DNA of 64,000 nucleotides from the NCBI RefSeq assembly GCF_958295425.1, contig NC_081146.1, positions 1,790,165 through 1,854,164 of the forward strand. Direction: 5' to 3'. The notes under the pieces were generated by a model. The model worked only from the letters and a program-made list of their open reading frames with translations, had not been told where the DNA came from and searched no databases. This document shows positions 11,714-22,600 of the stretch, piece after piece; position 1 is the stretch's first letter; every line of letters begins with the position of its first letter. The stretch is from Solea solea. Its lineage: Eukaryota; Chordata; Actinopteri; Pleuronectiformes; Soleidae. The position numbers and the translations under genes were made by a program.

Positions 11714-13196
11714 AAGATTACATGTGAGATTTCCATAAACAGTAACATTGAAATGAGCCATTTTTTCTGCTGATTGATTGATTAAAGAATCAGTCAGATG
11801 ACAAATGTATATCTAATGATGTCGTCAGAAGTTCATGCTGTCATTATAACAGTGTATGATGTGAGCATTTCTAAGTTTTCATAAACTCGGGATGATATTT
11901 TGATGGCAGTGAAATAGAATGGCTGCACGTTGACACTATACTTACACTTACTCTGTGGGAAACTGACATTAAAAGACTGGAATCACAAACGTTCTACAGA
12001 AATACATACATGTTGTCTCAAAGCAGCAATAATTACTGTAGCTGTGCCTCTGACTGATTAGAGAGCTGGTTGATCATTGCTTATTAAAAAAGTCTAATAA
12101 ATGTATAGATGACGTTAAATAATACAAACACTTTCTGACAACTGCTTCAACCGTTTCATACGTGATGACTCACATACTAGCTTTTATCATAATGTGCCAC
12201 AGGAGTCACACAATGACTGAAGAAAAAGGGACTAAATGATGTGGAGTTTGAGCAGGTACTTTTGACAAATGGAAATGTACAAAATAGTTCCAACGAAGGA
12301 AACTAAATAATATCAACCTCAACTGTTTGCTTATATGTGCTAAAAATATATAATATATAATATTATAATATAATATAGTAAATCTTAAATACTACACTAA
12401 TTCTTCACTCTAGTCTGAATGGTTTATGCTGATGAGCTCTTGGGAAATGATAAGTGTGTGTTAGTCATTGACAGAGACGTGTGCATCACCACGTAATATA
12501 TAAAACCATCATCAGAGGTGTGATCAATGACTTGACTCCCCGTCACATTACAATAGAGCAAAGTTACGGTCCATGTTGCTTTGTGCCTCTAGATGAGGAA
12601 GAGAGATTAATGCACATGTTCAAGAAGAGGAAACAAGTAATTTCCTTTTTATCAGAAAGAAAAGGTACTTAGGGAACTGAAATAAAAATGGCAACATTCA
12701 AATTTGATGATGTTATCAATATGATATACAATGCAGTTCCATCACTGTGCCATTAATGTGTTATCTGCAGTCTGCAGAATAGACAGCTCCATCATTATAA
12801 CCAGACCCACACCCAATACAGGCTGTCCACACACACACACATTATTGTATAAGCCTCTAAGTGAGGACACTCATAGACATAGTGCATTCCCTAACCCTAA
12901 CCATCACAATTAAATACCTCACCCTTAACTTAAACCTGACCTTAACTTAAATCTAATTCTAACCCTGACACTAAAAACATGTCCTAAACCTCCAAAACCT
13001 GTGTCCTCTCATGCTATAGTTTATATGCAGACAAACATACACACTGTCTATATCTCTTCATATATAACACACCTTCTCTACCTGATTCATATTCTTCTTA
13101 AATGATTGTGATAGTATTCATACTGTGAAGGGTAAAGAACACATTTTGTTGTACAAGCAAATGTGTTTCCTTTATTAGTAAAGGATTACATCTGCA

Positions 13197-13234
<38 letters not shown>

Positions 13235-13549
13235 TGCACATATGCTAATTAGATTCCTTAATAATCGTCAGAATCAGAATACATGAGTGGAAACTAGAGC
13301 TAAAGATACAGATATAAATAAAACAGTAAAATAGGCAAAAAAAATGGAATGAAATTAAATATACAATAAAATAATACAATAATAAAGTAGACAATATGGA
13401 AATATATACAATATACAGTGAAATAGTTAGCATAATAGAGTAAAGAACAATACATACATGTGGATTTCAAAACCTTCTCAAACCTTTTTAATCTAAAAAA
13501 ACAAAACAAAAAATGACACGCAATGACTTACCCAGTTAAATGCCATCAT
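10260..13549 (-). CDS. cxcr3: CXC chemokine receptor 3-like GPCR, three coding exons, complete
   Basis: Seven-transmembrane chemokine receptor acting at the plasma membrane; CXCR3 proteins bind interferon-induced CXC chemokines (CXCL9-11 in mammals) and signal through Gi in leukocyte migration. Exons on the minus strand: 13549-13532 (six residues, donor GTAAGT), 11492-11085 (acceptor TTTCTCTGCAG, donor GTAAGA) and 10997-10260 (acceptor TCTCTCTCTCAG, stop TGA). All junctions are phase 0 and give 387 residues. Visible motifs: an acidic, tyrosine-rich N-terminus with NET and NGS glycosylation sites and a CC pair, TM1 GNG, TM2 HLGVADILLLVTLPLW, DRYLSIVHATQ after TM3 (residues 158-160), TM6 CWTPYN, TM7 LNPILYAFVGVKF, and a serine-rich tail RRSSLWSE. 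The HATQ, VGVKFR and RRSSxWSE segments match CXCR3 rather than other CXCRs. Fish carry several cxcr3 paralogues; which one this is cannot be decided here. The DRY motif is intact, so it should couple to G protein. Confidence 0.9.
10998..11084 (-). other. cxcr3 intron 2 (87 bp)
   Basis: On the minus strand the intron begins GTAAGAAAAA and ends in a (TC)n tract and CAG. The (AG)n run at 10999-11022 on the plus strand is the pyrimidine tract of this acceptor, so its length polymorphism could affect splicing. Confidence 0.85.
11547..11713. repeat. (ATCT)n microsatellite, about 41 units
   Basis: Tetranucleotide array of ATCT with a few interspersed ACCT units near 11641-11660. It begins about 55 bp beyond the exon 2 acceptor, inside cxcr3 intron 1. 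Confidence 0.97.
11714..13199. other. cxcr3 intron 1, non-coding
   Basis: Most of the 2,039-bp intron 1 (11493-13531). It holds AT-rich sequence around 12340-12400 and a stretch at 12770-13010 with a short CA run, CTAACCCTAACC and a series of similar CCTTAACTTAAA-like words, which looks like a common dispersed fish repeat. No additional exon is recognised. Confidence 0.6.
13200..13233. repeat. (GT)n microsatellite
   Basis: Pure GT dinucleotide run of about 17 units within cxcr3 intron 1. Confidence 0.97.
13266..13440 (-). mobile_element. Possible decayed LINE 3' end
   Basis: GTCAGAATCAGAATACATGA followed by an A-rich, ATACAATA-type stretch resembles the 3' UTR and GAATCAGAATCAGA terminus of the LINE at 4970, in the same orientation. 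No coding part remains. Confidence 0.35.
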
Positions 13550-15523
13550 ATTGTGTTCAGAGAGCAGGTTCATAAGACGACACTATAGAATTCTGTGTTT
13601 CCAGTAACAATGTCAGTGACTCACAAAGGCCCATGGGCAAATCAGACCCCGCCCCCATGACTTCAGTGACATGATAATGAAGCAGCACATGCCATGCACA
13701 GAGTTTGATGATAACTGCTGCTTTAAGTATTGCAGTAATTGCTATTTCTTCGTTTTTGTTTTCTTTAACAAAAAGAAGAAGAAAGAAGGTCAAGGTCACA
13801 CACTGAAAAGTTTCAAATAAGATTTCAATTTCAAGCACTTTTCATGCAGATTTTTCAGCCTTAACTTACTTTTTATGTAAATATACAGCGAAGAACTGGC
13901 CATTTAAACAGCTGTGATCTGTGTGCAAAAATAGCTTCATCAGCCACTAAATGAACAGAAATGAAATGTATGTATGTTTGGTTAACCACTACCTTAGATC
14001 AGTGGTATGTTGAACTTATATAAGAATTTCCATAAGTGGGTTCACTTTCCAAGAAAACTGATGAGTGTCATTTCTTTGAACTCGCACATTTAATCCAAAA
14101 TAGCTTTATATGGTATGTTCCTGATCCAGTGGAAACCGGATATCAGTTAGAACTGCAGATATCAGTTTGATACATTTAAACAAAAGACCACCATCAAAAT
14201 ATGCAGCGTTACCTGTTTTAAGATAGTGAAGTGAATGATGTGATTCTGATTTTAAAAAACCTTTTCACCAACTGAATGGAGATGAACACACGTGTGTTCT
14301 GTCTCACCACAGTCGCCATCAAGAGCAGATTTGGGGATAGATTTGCTCTTCCTGACACCACTCTCACATTTGCGTAGCACAAGGAATGCACTGGCCCTCC
14401 CATGGCTGGGTTAGTTTATTATCTTTGATTATGAATATATAATACAATAATAGTAATAATAGTAATTGCACATCAAATGTGTCCATTTGCGTGTAAAAAG
14501 AGAACAGTGGAAACTATCCGACTGACCGAGAGAGGAAACGAAAGTCGAACCAGAATGAAAGACAAATTTGAGGCAGAACTTTGTGAATGAACCTTCTGCT
14601 GCTGCTTAATCAGTTGAACACTTAATGCTTTATACATCATGTGTATCAGTGTTAAAATCTCTTGTTAAATCATTTTCCTGGTTGCAGTCCTCTTCTCTGA
14701 AACCTCACCTTTTTTTTTCTCAGTATCGCTCATGTGTGTGTGTGCAGGGTACAGGAACCCTGGTATGCAAACAAAACACCTGCCTCACGGTCTCATGCAG
14801 AGTGCGGAGGTTAACACCTTTTTTTTTCCTTCCCTGTCGTGTTTTGCAGACTTTGTTTTTCTAGTTTTTCCGTCCTGATGTCGTGTGCAGACATCTCAGC
14901 ATGACGGTGAAAGGACCCACTTATGATTTACACAGAACAGAACATTGTTCACGTCTGACCTTTTGCTTTTTAAGTTGTTTTCAGAAGAATTGTTGGTGAA
15001 TTGAGTGATGTTCTGACAAAAAGCCTCAGTGTGGTTTCAGACACATAGTGTGTTAGGTTTCACTTTGATAACCACAGGTATCTTCATATTTTAGTCAGAC
15101 AGCAGCTCTTTCATACGCATCTCCTTTTTTCAGCCACAAGACTTATGTTAATAATTGAAATAAGAAGAAGAATGAGATGAGATTATAGTGTGTTGTGTGT
15201 TAAGACTATGAGTTTGCCCTTAAATTTAGATTTTGCTTAAAAGCAAATTGTGAAACCATGGTTATATATCACTTGGGGAACTGAAAGAAGAAACACACAC
15301 ACACACAAATCCATGTGCTTGTTTTGTTTTGATTCTTAAATCTTGAAAGTTTGAATAGCAACCATTGTTTTCCCTCAGCCGTTTCTATTTAGGGGACAAA
15401 GTAGTATTTTTGGAGGATTTTTAGTCGGTAGTCATGACTCATCTAACCCATGACATCAGGATGAGACAGGGATGCTGACTATTCACTGACAACATGGATG
15501 GAACAAAAGATTTTTTACATTAA
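13550..15523. other. Region upstream of cxcr3, no gene recognised
   Basis: Contains the 5' flank and presumably the promoter of the minus-strand cxcr3 gene. The short open frames at 13557-13838, 14218-14403 and 14625-14864 have no recognisable domain. No clear TATA box placement can be defended without knowing the transcription start. Confidence 0.5.
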
Positions 15524-15601
15524 CAATACAAAGGGTCAATCAAACGGTTGCATTGAACATTTGTCTTCATGTATTACATGAGGTACATAATTCCCATAAC
15601 A
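15524..15601 (-). repeat. Truncated 3' LTR
   Basis: About 78 bp matching the first part of the 18502-18880 LTR with one 15-bp deletion and a few substitutions. The remaining 300 bp of LTR is absent and the sequence below 15524 is unrelated. Confidence 0.8.
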
Positions 15602-15886
15602 TATCCCTCCAGCATCATTTTAACAAATGTTGTAGAGTGTGAGAGCGAAAACCCTATCGAGCAGTTCTAATTATCCATTTTCCTTCTAGATAGGGAACCT
15701 CTCTCACGGCAACCACACGCAGGTACTCCATTTGACAAGGCATAAAAGCACAACTTCAAAAGCATTTTCATTATATTGTTACCTCAAAACGAATTCAATG
15801 GGGACCAATTCAGAACACTACAACTTCAGCTAGATTTCCTGTAGTACCATCATAATCAGCAGAATAAACACATAAACAAAATGTTC

Positions 15887-16500
15887 TTAAACCATGTTGT
15901 TCTTATCTTCATCGCACATTGTACCATATAGATCATCATTTGTCAAATCATTTTCTTGGTGGTCATCGGTGGTGGGGACTCTTTCATGCAGCATAGTTGT
16001 TTGGGTCAAAGCGGTGTCACTGAGTCTCTGTAACAGTCCTCTCAAACAGGAAATACAAAAACATCCACAAGTGATTAGAACAGCAATCATCACACCTGCA
16101 GATAGTGATGCTGCCATCAGGTGCTGTATTATTTAGGAATAAATGTACAACACATATCTCCAAACATTCTACATTCTACAGTACTCCTCCTTTTTCAGCA
16201 ACATCATGTCTAAAGCCATCCTATCCTGCCATGCCATTAAACTAGTCTTATCTAACTCTTGATGTATGCCTCCAATTGCTTCCTTAGTGAAATTCAAAAA
16301 ATCTCTGTTGATTATAATACACATTTTTATCCAATCCACATTTTTATTAACAGTTTCCCATCATGCCAGGAGTGATCAAACCATCCTGCTGGTGCATTTC
16401 TCTTTATAATACTCCTTGAGTATTTTACACATACTTTCCACATCTCTTGTTTCCCTCAGGACACAGTGAGGATTCTCGCTCTTGATACCAAACGAGGCAG
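15887..16500 (-). pseudogene. Retroviral env remnant (transmembrane subunit), frame-broken
   Basis: The minus strand contains, in order, a heptad/immunosuppressive-like segment ending in RMALDMML (about 16205-16290), a cysteine cluster of the CX6CC kind (about 16140-16195) and, in another frame, a membrane anchor with cytoplasmic tail (15887-16117, hydrophobic span followed by a cysteine-rich SCLRG juncture). Stop codons and frame changes interrupt the middle part, so no full envelope protein is encoded. The surface subunit is not recognisable. Confidence 0.75.
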
Positions 16501-16827
16501 TCTTTTTCAACCCCCCAAATCTTTATTTTCCAAGGTTTGGATCTCACGAGGCCCCCTGTGACGGCCTCAGCTCTAGGCTGCCCCTGGAAACTAAATCTAA
16601 CTTCATCTCACTTAATTGTGACAATAGCACACGTATTATCACTGCACCTCTCCTAGTCGCCCACCTAGATTGTTCCTATTGATCTATTCCTCATGTTATC
16701 ATACCTGGCCTTATGGCACTATATTTAAAATAGGAATGCAATTGTGGTCATACATGAAACAGTTATTAAACACAGCTTTAATTCCGGCATGGTGAATGCT
16801 TCTACTTATCTGACAGGCATTTGTGCT

Positions 16828-16955
16828 CTTTTGCAGTGTGTGATCCGTGTCTGTCTTTCAGGTATGTGTACTGCTGTAGGTGGAGACAGTAGTACTTGAT
16901 AGGGCCCTTCCCAGCGTGAAGCTGACCAATTCACCAACACCCAATCTCCTGGATG
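16828..16955 (-). pseudogene. Retroviral integrase C-terminal domain remnant
   Basis: A minus-strand frame of about 43 codons carries the pattern of the gammaretrovirus-like integrase C-terminus: a PGDWVLV segment, then W-x-GPY and a following TAV segment. Catalytic core and zinc-binding domains are not found upstream. Remnant only. Confidence 0.75.
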
Positions 16956-18480
16956 AATTGGCCCTCCTGTGGGTGCTGGATCTGGTTTTATTGACTAGTC
17001 TGCCTTGAGCATTGTGCTTAGAATTCATTAATCATGAGGCACACATGTTTCTTAGTAGTTTTAAAATCCATGTAGTAAATAGGTTTATCTATTGTAGACA
17101 CCATCCCTCCTGATGAATCGTCAACTCGTCTGGGTCGCCCTCGTCTTCTCTGCCGTGGAATCCCTGAAGAGAACACAGCATCCTACGTCTCTCCTCATAA
17201 CTTCTGATATCTCCTGAGCTAATTGTCAAATACACTTAAGAGATGTCTATGGAAATATACATTATTCTACATTATTTCAGCCCTATAATGACTTAGTTTA
17301 TGACCACTTCAGTTATCCTCTCATCACATCAACCACATCCACACAGCACACGCCTCTTCTCCTATAATGAGTTTCAACAACACTTATACCCCAATTACTA
17401 TTTTTTATTTAATGAATATGTTAATTCATTAGTACTGTTGTTTTTATCAAAGGACCATCTGTCCACCAGCAGCCCTTCTGGCTTCACAGCCTGCAATGAC
17501 CTCATGTCAAAACAGCTTTTCCCCACAAACACGCACATAAAACAACACAAAACCATGGCGCACACATTAAAACATCACAAAACACAAAACAACACACGAC
17601 AACGCTTAGTCTAAATCTTAAATATTACTCAGTCTCAATTTTAAAGTTATGTCGACAAATCTTAATTTTAACACTCTTTTTAAAACGTTTTCTCTTCTTT
17701 TCATCCTCTGTTCTCAATTTCTTCTTTACGTTGTCTCACTTCCTTTTCTTTCTTGCTTCTGCCTCTTCTTACTTCCCTTTGACTTCACCTCTATCTTTTC
17801 TACCAGTTTTTATTTACATTCTTCTACCCGTAATTTTCCTCTAAACCCATATTTATTTTCCCATCTTTTTATATACTTTACATTATCTAATGCCTTCTGG
17901 ACCATTTGTTTTGCATCACCTTCATATTGAACCTCGTCAGGTTCACAACAACATTTATAACAACTATTACAATTTCCCATTTTGATATAAAAAACAAAAA
18001 AACCTTCAATTTTTTTCGTACTTTTATTTTAATGTTCCTTTTTTTTATTTTTATTATTATTTTTTTTTATTTTACCGGTCTTTTCATTTCTTTTTCTTAG
18101 TTAGGATCGATCCATTTCTGTACCGGTTTTTTCACTTCAGTAGAAGAATACCATGACTTACAGTTTCTTTCGAAATCTGGCAGCGCATATTCAACTTACT
18201 GTTGTTACTTTTGAGCTGAATTTGTTTTTAAATTTAGAAATGGTTGTTTCTTACCCTTTTGATGATTTGAGTCCCTGACTCAATGTTTGTCTGGCTGATC
18301 CGTCTCCCCTCCTTGGTTGGGCCCCGTCACTGTCCCACTCTTCACAGGACCTGGCCTCCATGACCAAAACGGAGCTTTAAGAGCCCTGTGGTGGAGGACT
18401 TTTAGGAGGATTTCTTTTTTCTTACCCCGCCTTGCAAGGTCTTCAGGTCCGTTGATGTGAAGAGAGCGACAGATATTGGG

Positions 18481-18498
18481 GCCCCACGTTGGGCGCCA
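18481..18498 (-). other. Primer binding site, tRNA-Lys type
   Basis: Minus strand TGGCGCCCAACGTGGGGC, an 18-base match, from memory, to the 3' end of tRNA-Lys(1,2) including the terminal CCA complement. It lies three bases from the LTR end, as expected. Confidence 0.85.
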
Positions 18499-18501
18499 AG
18501 T

Positions 18502-18880
18502 TGTCAAAAGAATTGAGATCCATAGGAAGGAGATTGGAGTCAGCTCAGTGTCCAAACAAGGGTTTAATCTTGTACAAGAGGAGCATTCACAAAGCAACAC
18601 ACAGGCCAGTTACAAAGTGAAGACTCTCTGTCTTGGAGGAAACACATGATATTTATCTGTCTCAATGGGTCTGCTATCACCCTGCCATGAGGTGCAGACC
18701 CCCGCCTCTGTGGGTCTGTTATCACCTTGCCCTAAGTCGCTGACCCTTTTGTCTCTATTCACAAGTCATATCAAACAGTTCCTAAAACAATACAAAGGGT
18801 CAATGGTCGCAGGTCACATCAAACGGTTGCATTAAACATTTGTCTTCACGTATTACATGAGGTACATAATTCCCATAACA
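18502..18880 (-). repeat. Retroviral 5' LTR (379 bp)
   Basis: Bounded by TGTTATGGG at 18880 and TTTTGACA at 18502 (minus strand), giving the usual TG...CA ends. The 18800-18880 part is repeated at 15524-15601. The primer binding site follows three bases inside. Confidence 0.85.
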
Positions 18881-19439
18881 GACACTTCATGAAAGGCTCG
18901 CGTAATAGAAAATAAAATCTGTGTCAGTCTATGATATCTGAAGAATATGTTTGCTGCTTTTTACATCATAAAGTAACTAAGTAACAAAATAACACATTTG
19001 AACACGTACTGAAGGAGGCAGCTGTGATGGAAAATCATTGATTTCCTCGATGGACCCTGGGGTGAGAGTGAAATCCGGGATGTGCTGCACTGACTACAGG
19101 TGGTTTCTCATCAGCTTGTCTTTAGCTTTAGCTTTTGTGCATATAAACAGGCTGAGGTTAGAAAAACACTGGAAATGTCACAGTCACATAACTGCTTTTA
19201 TACTTGGGGAAGTGGAAAAGCTGGCACATTGATTAAAGGTAAATGCTTGTAACTGCAATGGAAACAGATTCAGTGAATAAAGGACAGCGTTTTGGCATAA
19301 ACACCGTCCTTGTCAGCACCAGTAGTCGTCATGGAGACAGAAACCTGGTCCGAATGAAGCTTAAGTTTAGGGCTAAGATCTGAATTGTAGTTAGGTTAAT
19401 AAGGAATGAATTTGCTTGTTAGGGATGGGGATAATGCAT
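18881..19439. other. Intergenic, no gene recognised
   Basis: About 560 bp between the ERV and the LINE fragment. I see no coding frame with similarity to known families. Confidence 0.5.
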
Positions 19440-19660
19440 GTGTGCATGGGAAGGCAGGTCTCCTCCAGCATCACCCTGAGCATCGGTGCACCACAGGGCT
19501 GTGTGTTGAGCCCCTACCTCTTCTCCCTCTCCACACTCTCCAATGCAAACCCACCCACGAAGCCAACACCATCGTGGTAGGCAGGATCACGAGCAACAAC
19601 GAGGCCGCCTACAGGACAGCGGTAGAGAACCACTCATTTACCTCATCAAGCTTTACCTCC
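19440..19660 (+). mobile_element. LINE reverse transcriptase fragment (L2/CR1/Rex1-type)
   Basis: The plus strand encodes SIGAPQGCVLSPYLFSL and, after a frame change that removes the catalytic FADD region, NTIVVGRITSNNEAAYRTAV. These are the segments before and after the catalytic aspartates of fish L2/Rex-type reverse transcriptase. The fragment ends about 40 bp before the 16-bp array. It is a short dead remnant. Confidence 0.8.
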
Positions 19661-22600
19661 TTATCCAGCTATGGAAATGAAACAGTTCTATGTGTACGAC
19701 TGGTGGTGTATTTGACTGGTGCAGTATTTGACTGGTGGTGTATTTGACTGGTGCAGTATTTGACTGGTGGTGTATTTGACTGGTGGTGTATTTGACTGGT
19801 GGTGTATTTGACTGGTGCAGTATTTGACTGGTGCAGTATTTGACTGGTGGTGTATTTGACTGGTGGTGTATTTGACTGGTGCAGTATTTGACTGGTGGTG
19901 TATTTGACTGGTGGTGTATTTGACTGGTGCAGTATTTGACTGGTGCAGTATTTGACTGGTGGTGTATTTGACTGGTGGTGTATTTGACTGGTGCAGTATT
20001 TGACTGGTGGTGTATTTGACTGGTGCAGTATTTGACTGGTGCAGTATTTGACTGGTGCAGTATTTGACTGGTGGTGTATTTGACTGGTGGTGTATTTGAC
20101 TTGTGCAGTATTTGACTGGTGCAGTATTTGACTGGTGGTGTATTTGACTGGTGGTGTATTTGACTGGTGGTGTATTTGACTGGTGCAGTATTTGACTGGT
20201 GGTGTATTTGACTGGTGCAGTATTTGACTGGTGGTGTATTTGACTGGTGGTGTATTTGACTGGTGGTGTATTTGACTGGTGCAGTATTTGACTGGTGGTG
20301 TATTTGACTGGTGGTGTATTTGACTGGTGGTGTATTTGACTGGTGCAGTATTTGACTGGTGGTGTATTTGACTGGTGGTGTATTTGACTGGTGCAGTATT
20401 TGACTGGTGGTGTATTTGACTGGTGGTGTATTTGACTGGTGGTGTATTTGACTGGTGGTGTATTTGACTGGTGCAGTATTTGACTGGTGCAGTATTTGAC
20501 TGGTGGTGTATTTGACTGGTGGTGTATTTGACTGGTGCAGTATTTGACTGGTGGTGTATTTGACTGGTGGTGTATTTGACTGGTGGTGTATTTGACTGTT
20601 GCAGTATTTGACTGGTGCAGTATTTGACTGGTGGTGTATTTGACTGGTGGTGTATTTGACTGGTGGTGTATTTGACTGGTGCAGTATTTGACTGGTGCAG
20701 TATTTCACTGGTGGTGTATTTGACTGGTGGTGTATTTGACTTGTGCAGTATTTGACTGGTGCAGTATTTGACTGGTGGTGTATTTGACTGGTGCAGTATT
20801 TGACTGGTGGTGTATTTGACTGGTGCAGTATTTGACTGGTGCAGTATTTGACTGGTGCAGTATTTGACTGGTGGTGTATTTGACTGGTGGTGTATTTGAC
20901 TGGTGGTGTATTTGACTGGTGCAGTATTTGACTGGTAGTGTATTTGACTGGTGCAGTATTTGACTGGTGGTGTATTTGACTGGTGCAGTATTTGACTGGT
21001 GGTGTATTTGACTGGTGCAGTATTTGACTGGTGCAGTATTTGACTGGTGGTGTATTTGACTGGTGGTGTATTTGACTGGTGGTGTATTTGACTGGTGCAG
21101 TATTTGACTGGTGCAGTATTTGACTGGTGGTGTATTTGACTGGTGGTGTATTTGACTGGTGGTGTATTTGACTAGTGCAGTATTTGACTGGTGCAGTATT
21201 TGACTGGTGGTGTATTTGACTGGTGGTGTATTTGACTGGTGCAGTATTTGACTGGTGCAGTATTTGACTGGTGGTGTATTTGACTGGTGCAGTATTTGAC
21301 TGGTGCAGTATTTGACTGGTGCAGTATTTGACTGGTGGTGTATTTGACTGGTGCAGTATTTGACTGGTGGTGTATTTGACTGGTGCAGTATTTGACTGGT
21401 GGTGTATTTGACTGGTGGTGTATTTGACTGGTGCAGTATTTGACTGGTGCAGTATTTGACTGGTGGTGTATTTGACTGGTGGTGTATTTGACTGGTGCAG
21501 TATTTGACTGGTGGTGTATTTGACTGGTGGTGTATTTGACTGGTGGTGTATTTGACTGGTGCAGTATTTGACTGGTGCAGTATTTGACTGGTGGTGTATT
21601 TGACTGGTGGTGTATTTGACTGGTGGTGTATTTGACTGGTGCAGTATTTGACTGGTGGTGTATTTGACTGGTGCAGTATTTGACTGGTGCAGTATTTGAC
21701 TGGTGGTGTATTTGACTGGTGCAGTATTTGACTGGTGGTGTATTTGACTGGTGCAGTATTTGACTGGTGGTGTATTTGACTGGTGGTGTATTTGACTGGT
21801 GCAGTATTTGACTGGTGCAGTATTTGACTGGTGGTGTATTTGACTGGTGGTGTATTTGACTGGTGCAGTATTTGACTGGTGGTGTATTTGACTGGTGGTG
21901 TATTTGACTGGTGGTGTATTTGACTGGTGCAGTATTTGACTGGTGCAGTATTTGACTGGTGGTGTATTTGACTGGTGGTGTATTTGACTGGTGCAGTATT
22001 TGACTGGTGGTGTATTTGACTGGTGCAGTATTTGACTGGTGCAGTATTTGACTGGTGCAGTATTTGACTGGTGGTGTATTTGACTGGTGGTGTATTTGAC
22101 TTGTGCAGTATTTGACTGGTGCAGTATTTGACTGGTGGTGTATTTGACTGGTGGTGTATTTGACTGGTGGTGTATTTGACTGGTGCAGTATTTGACTGGT
22201 GGTGTATTTGACTGGTGCAGTATTTGACTGGTGGTGTATTTGACTGGTGGTGTATTTGACTGGTGGTGTATTTGACTGGTGCAGTATTTGACTGGTGGTG
22301 TATTTGACTGGTGGTGTATTTGACTGGTGGTGTATTTGACTGGTGCAGTATTTGACTGGTGGTGTATTTGACTGGTGGTGTATTTGACTGGTGGTGTATT
22401 TGACTGGTGCAGTATTTGACTGGTGGTGTATTTGACTGGTGGTGTATTTGACTGGTGGTGTATTTGACTGGTGCAGTATTTGACTGGTGCAGTATTTGAC
22501 TGGTGGTGTATTTGACTGGTGGTGTATTTGACTGGTGCAGTATTTGACTGGTGGTGTATTTGACTGGTGGTGTATTTGACTGGTGGTGTATTTGACTGTT

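Larger units (their letters stand above)
15524..18880 (-). mobile_element. Endogenous retrovirus remnant, internally deleted and decayed
   Basis: On the minus strand the order is: complete 379-bp LTR (18880-18502), primer binding site (18498-18481), about 1.5 kb without recognisable gag or pol, integrase C-terminal remnant (16955-16828), env remnants (about 16500-15887), a short purine tract GGAGGGA (15610-15604) and a truncated second LTR (15601-15524). Layout and motifs show a simple retrovirus with gamma/epsilon-type env. The reading frames are broken by stops and frameshifts, and gag, protease, reverse transcriptase and most of integrase are missing, so it cannot encode virus. Flanking target-site duplications cannot be assessed because the 3' LTR has lost its outer end. 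Confidence 0.85.

Noticed and set aside
12887..12905. Interstitial telomere repeat (CTAACCCTAACC)
   Set aside because: Only two units, set within a longer degenerate stretch that looks like a common dispersed fish repeat.
17300..18240. gag or reverse transcriptase of the endogenous retrovirus
   Set aside because: I found no capsid, zinc-knuckle or catalytic motifs in any minus frame; the region is AT-rich and apparently unrelated or decayed beyond recognition.
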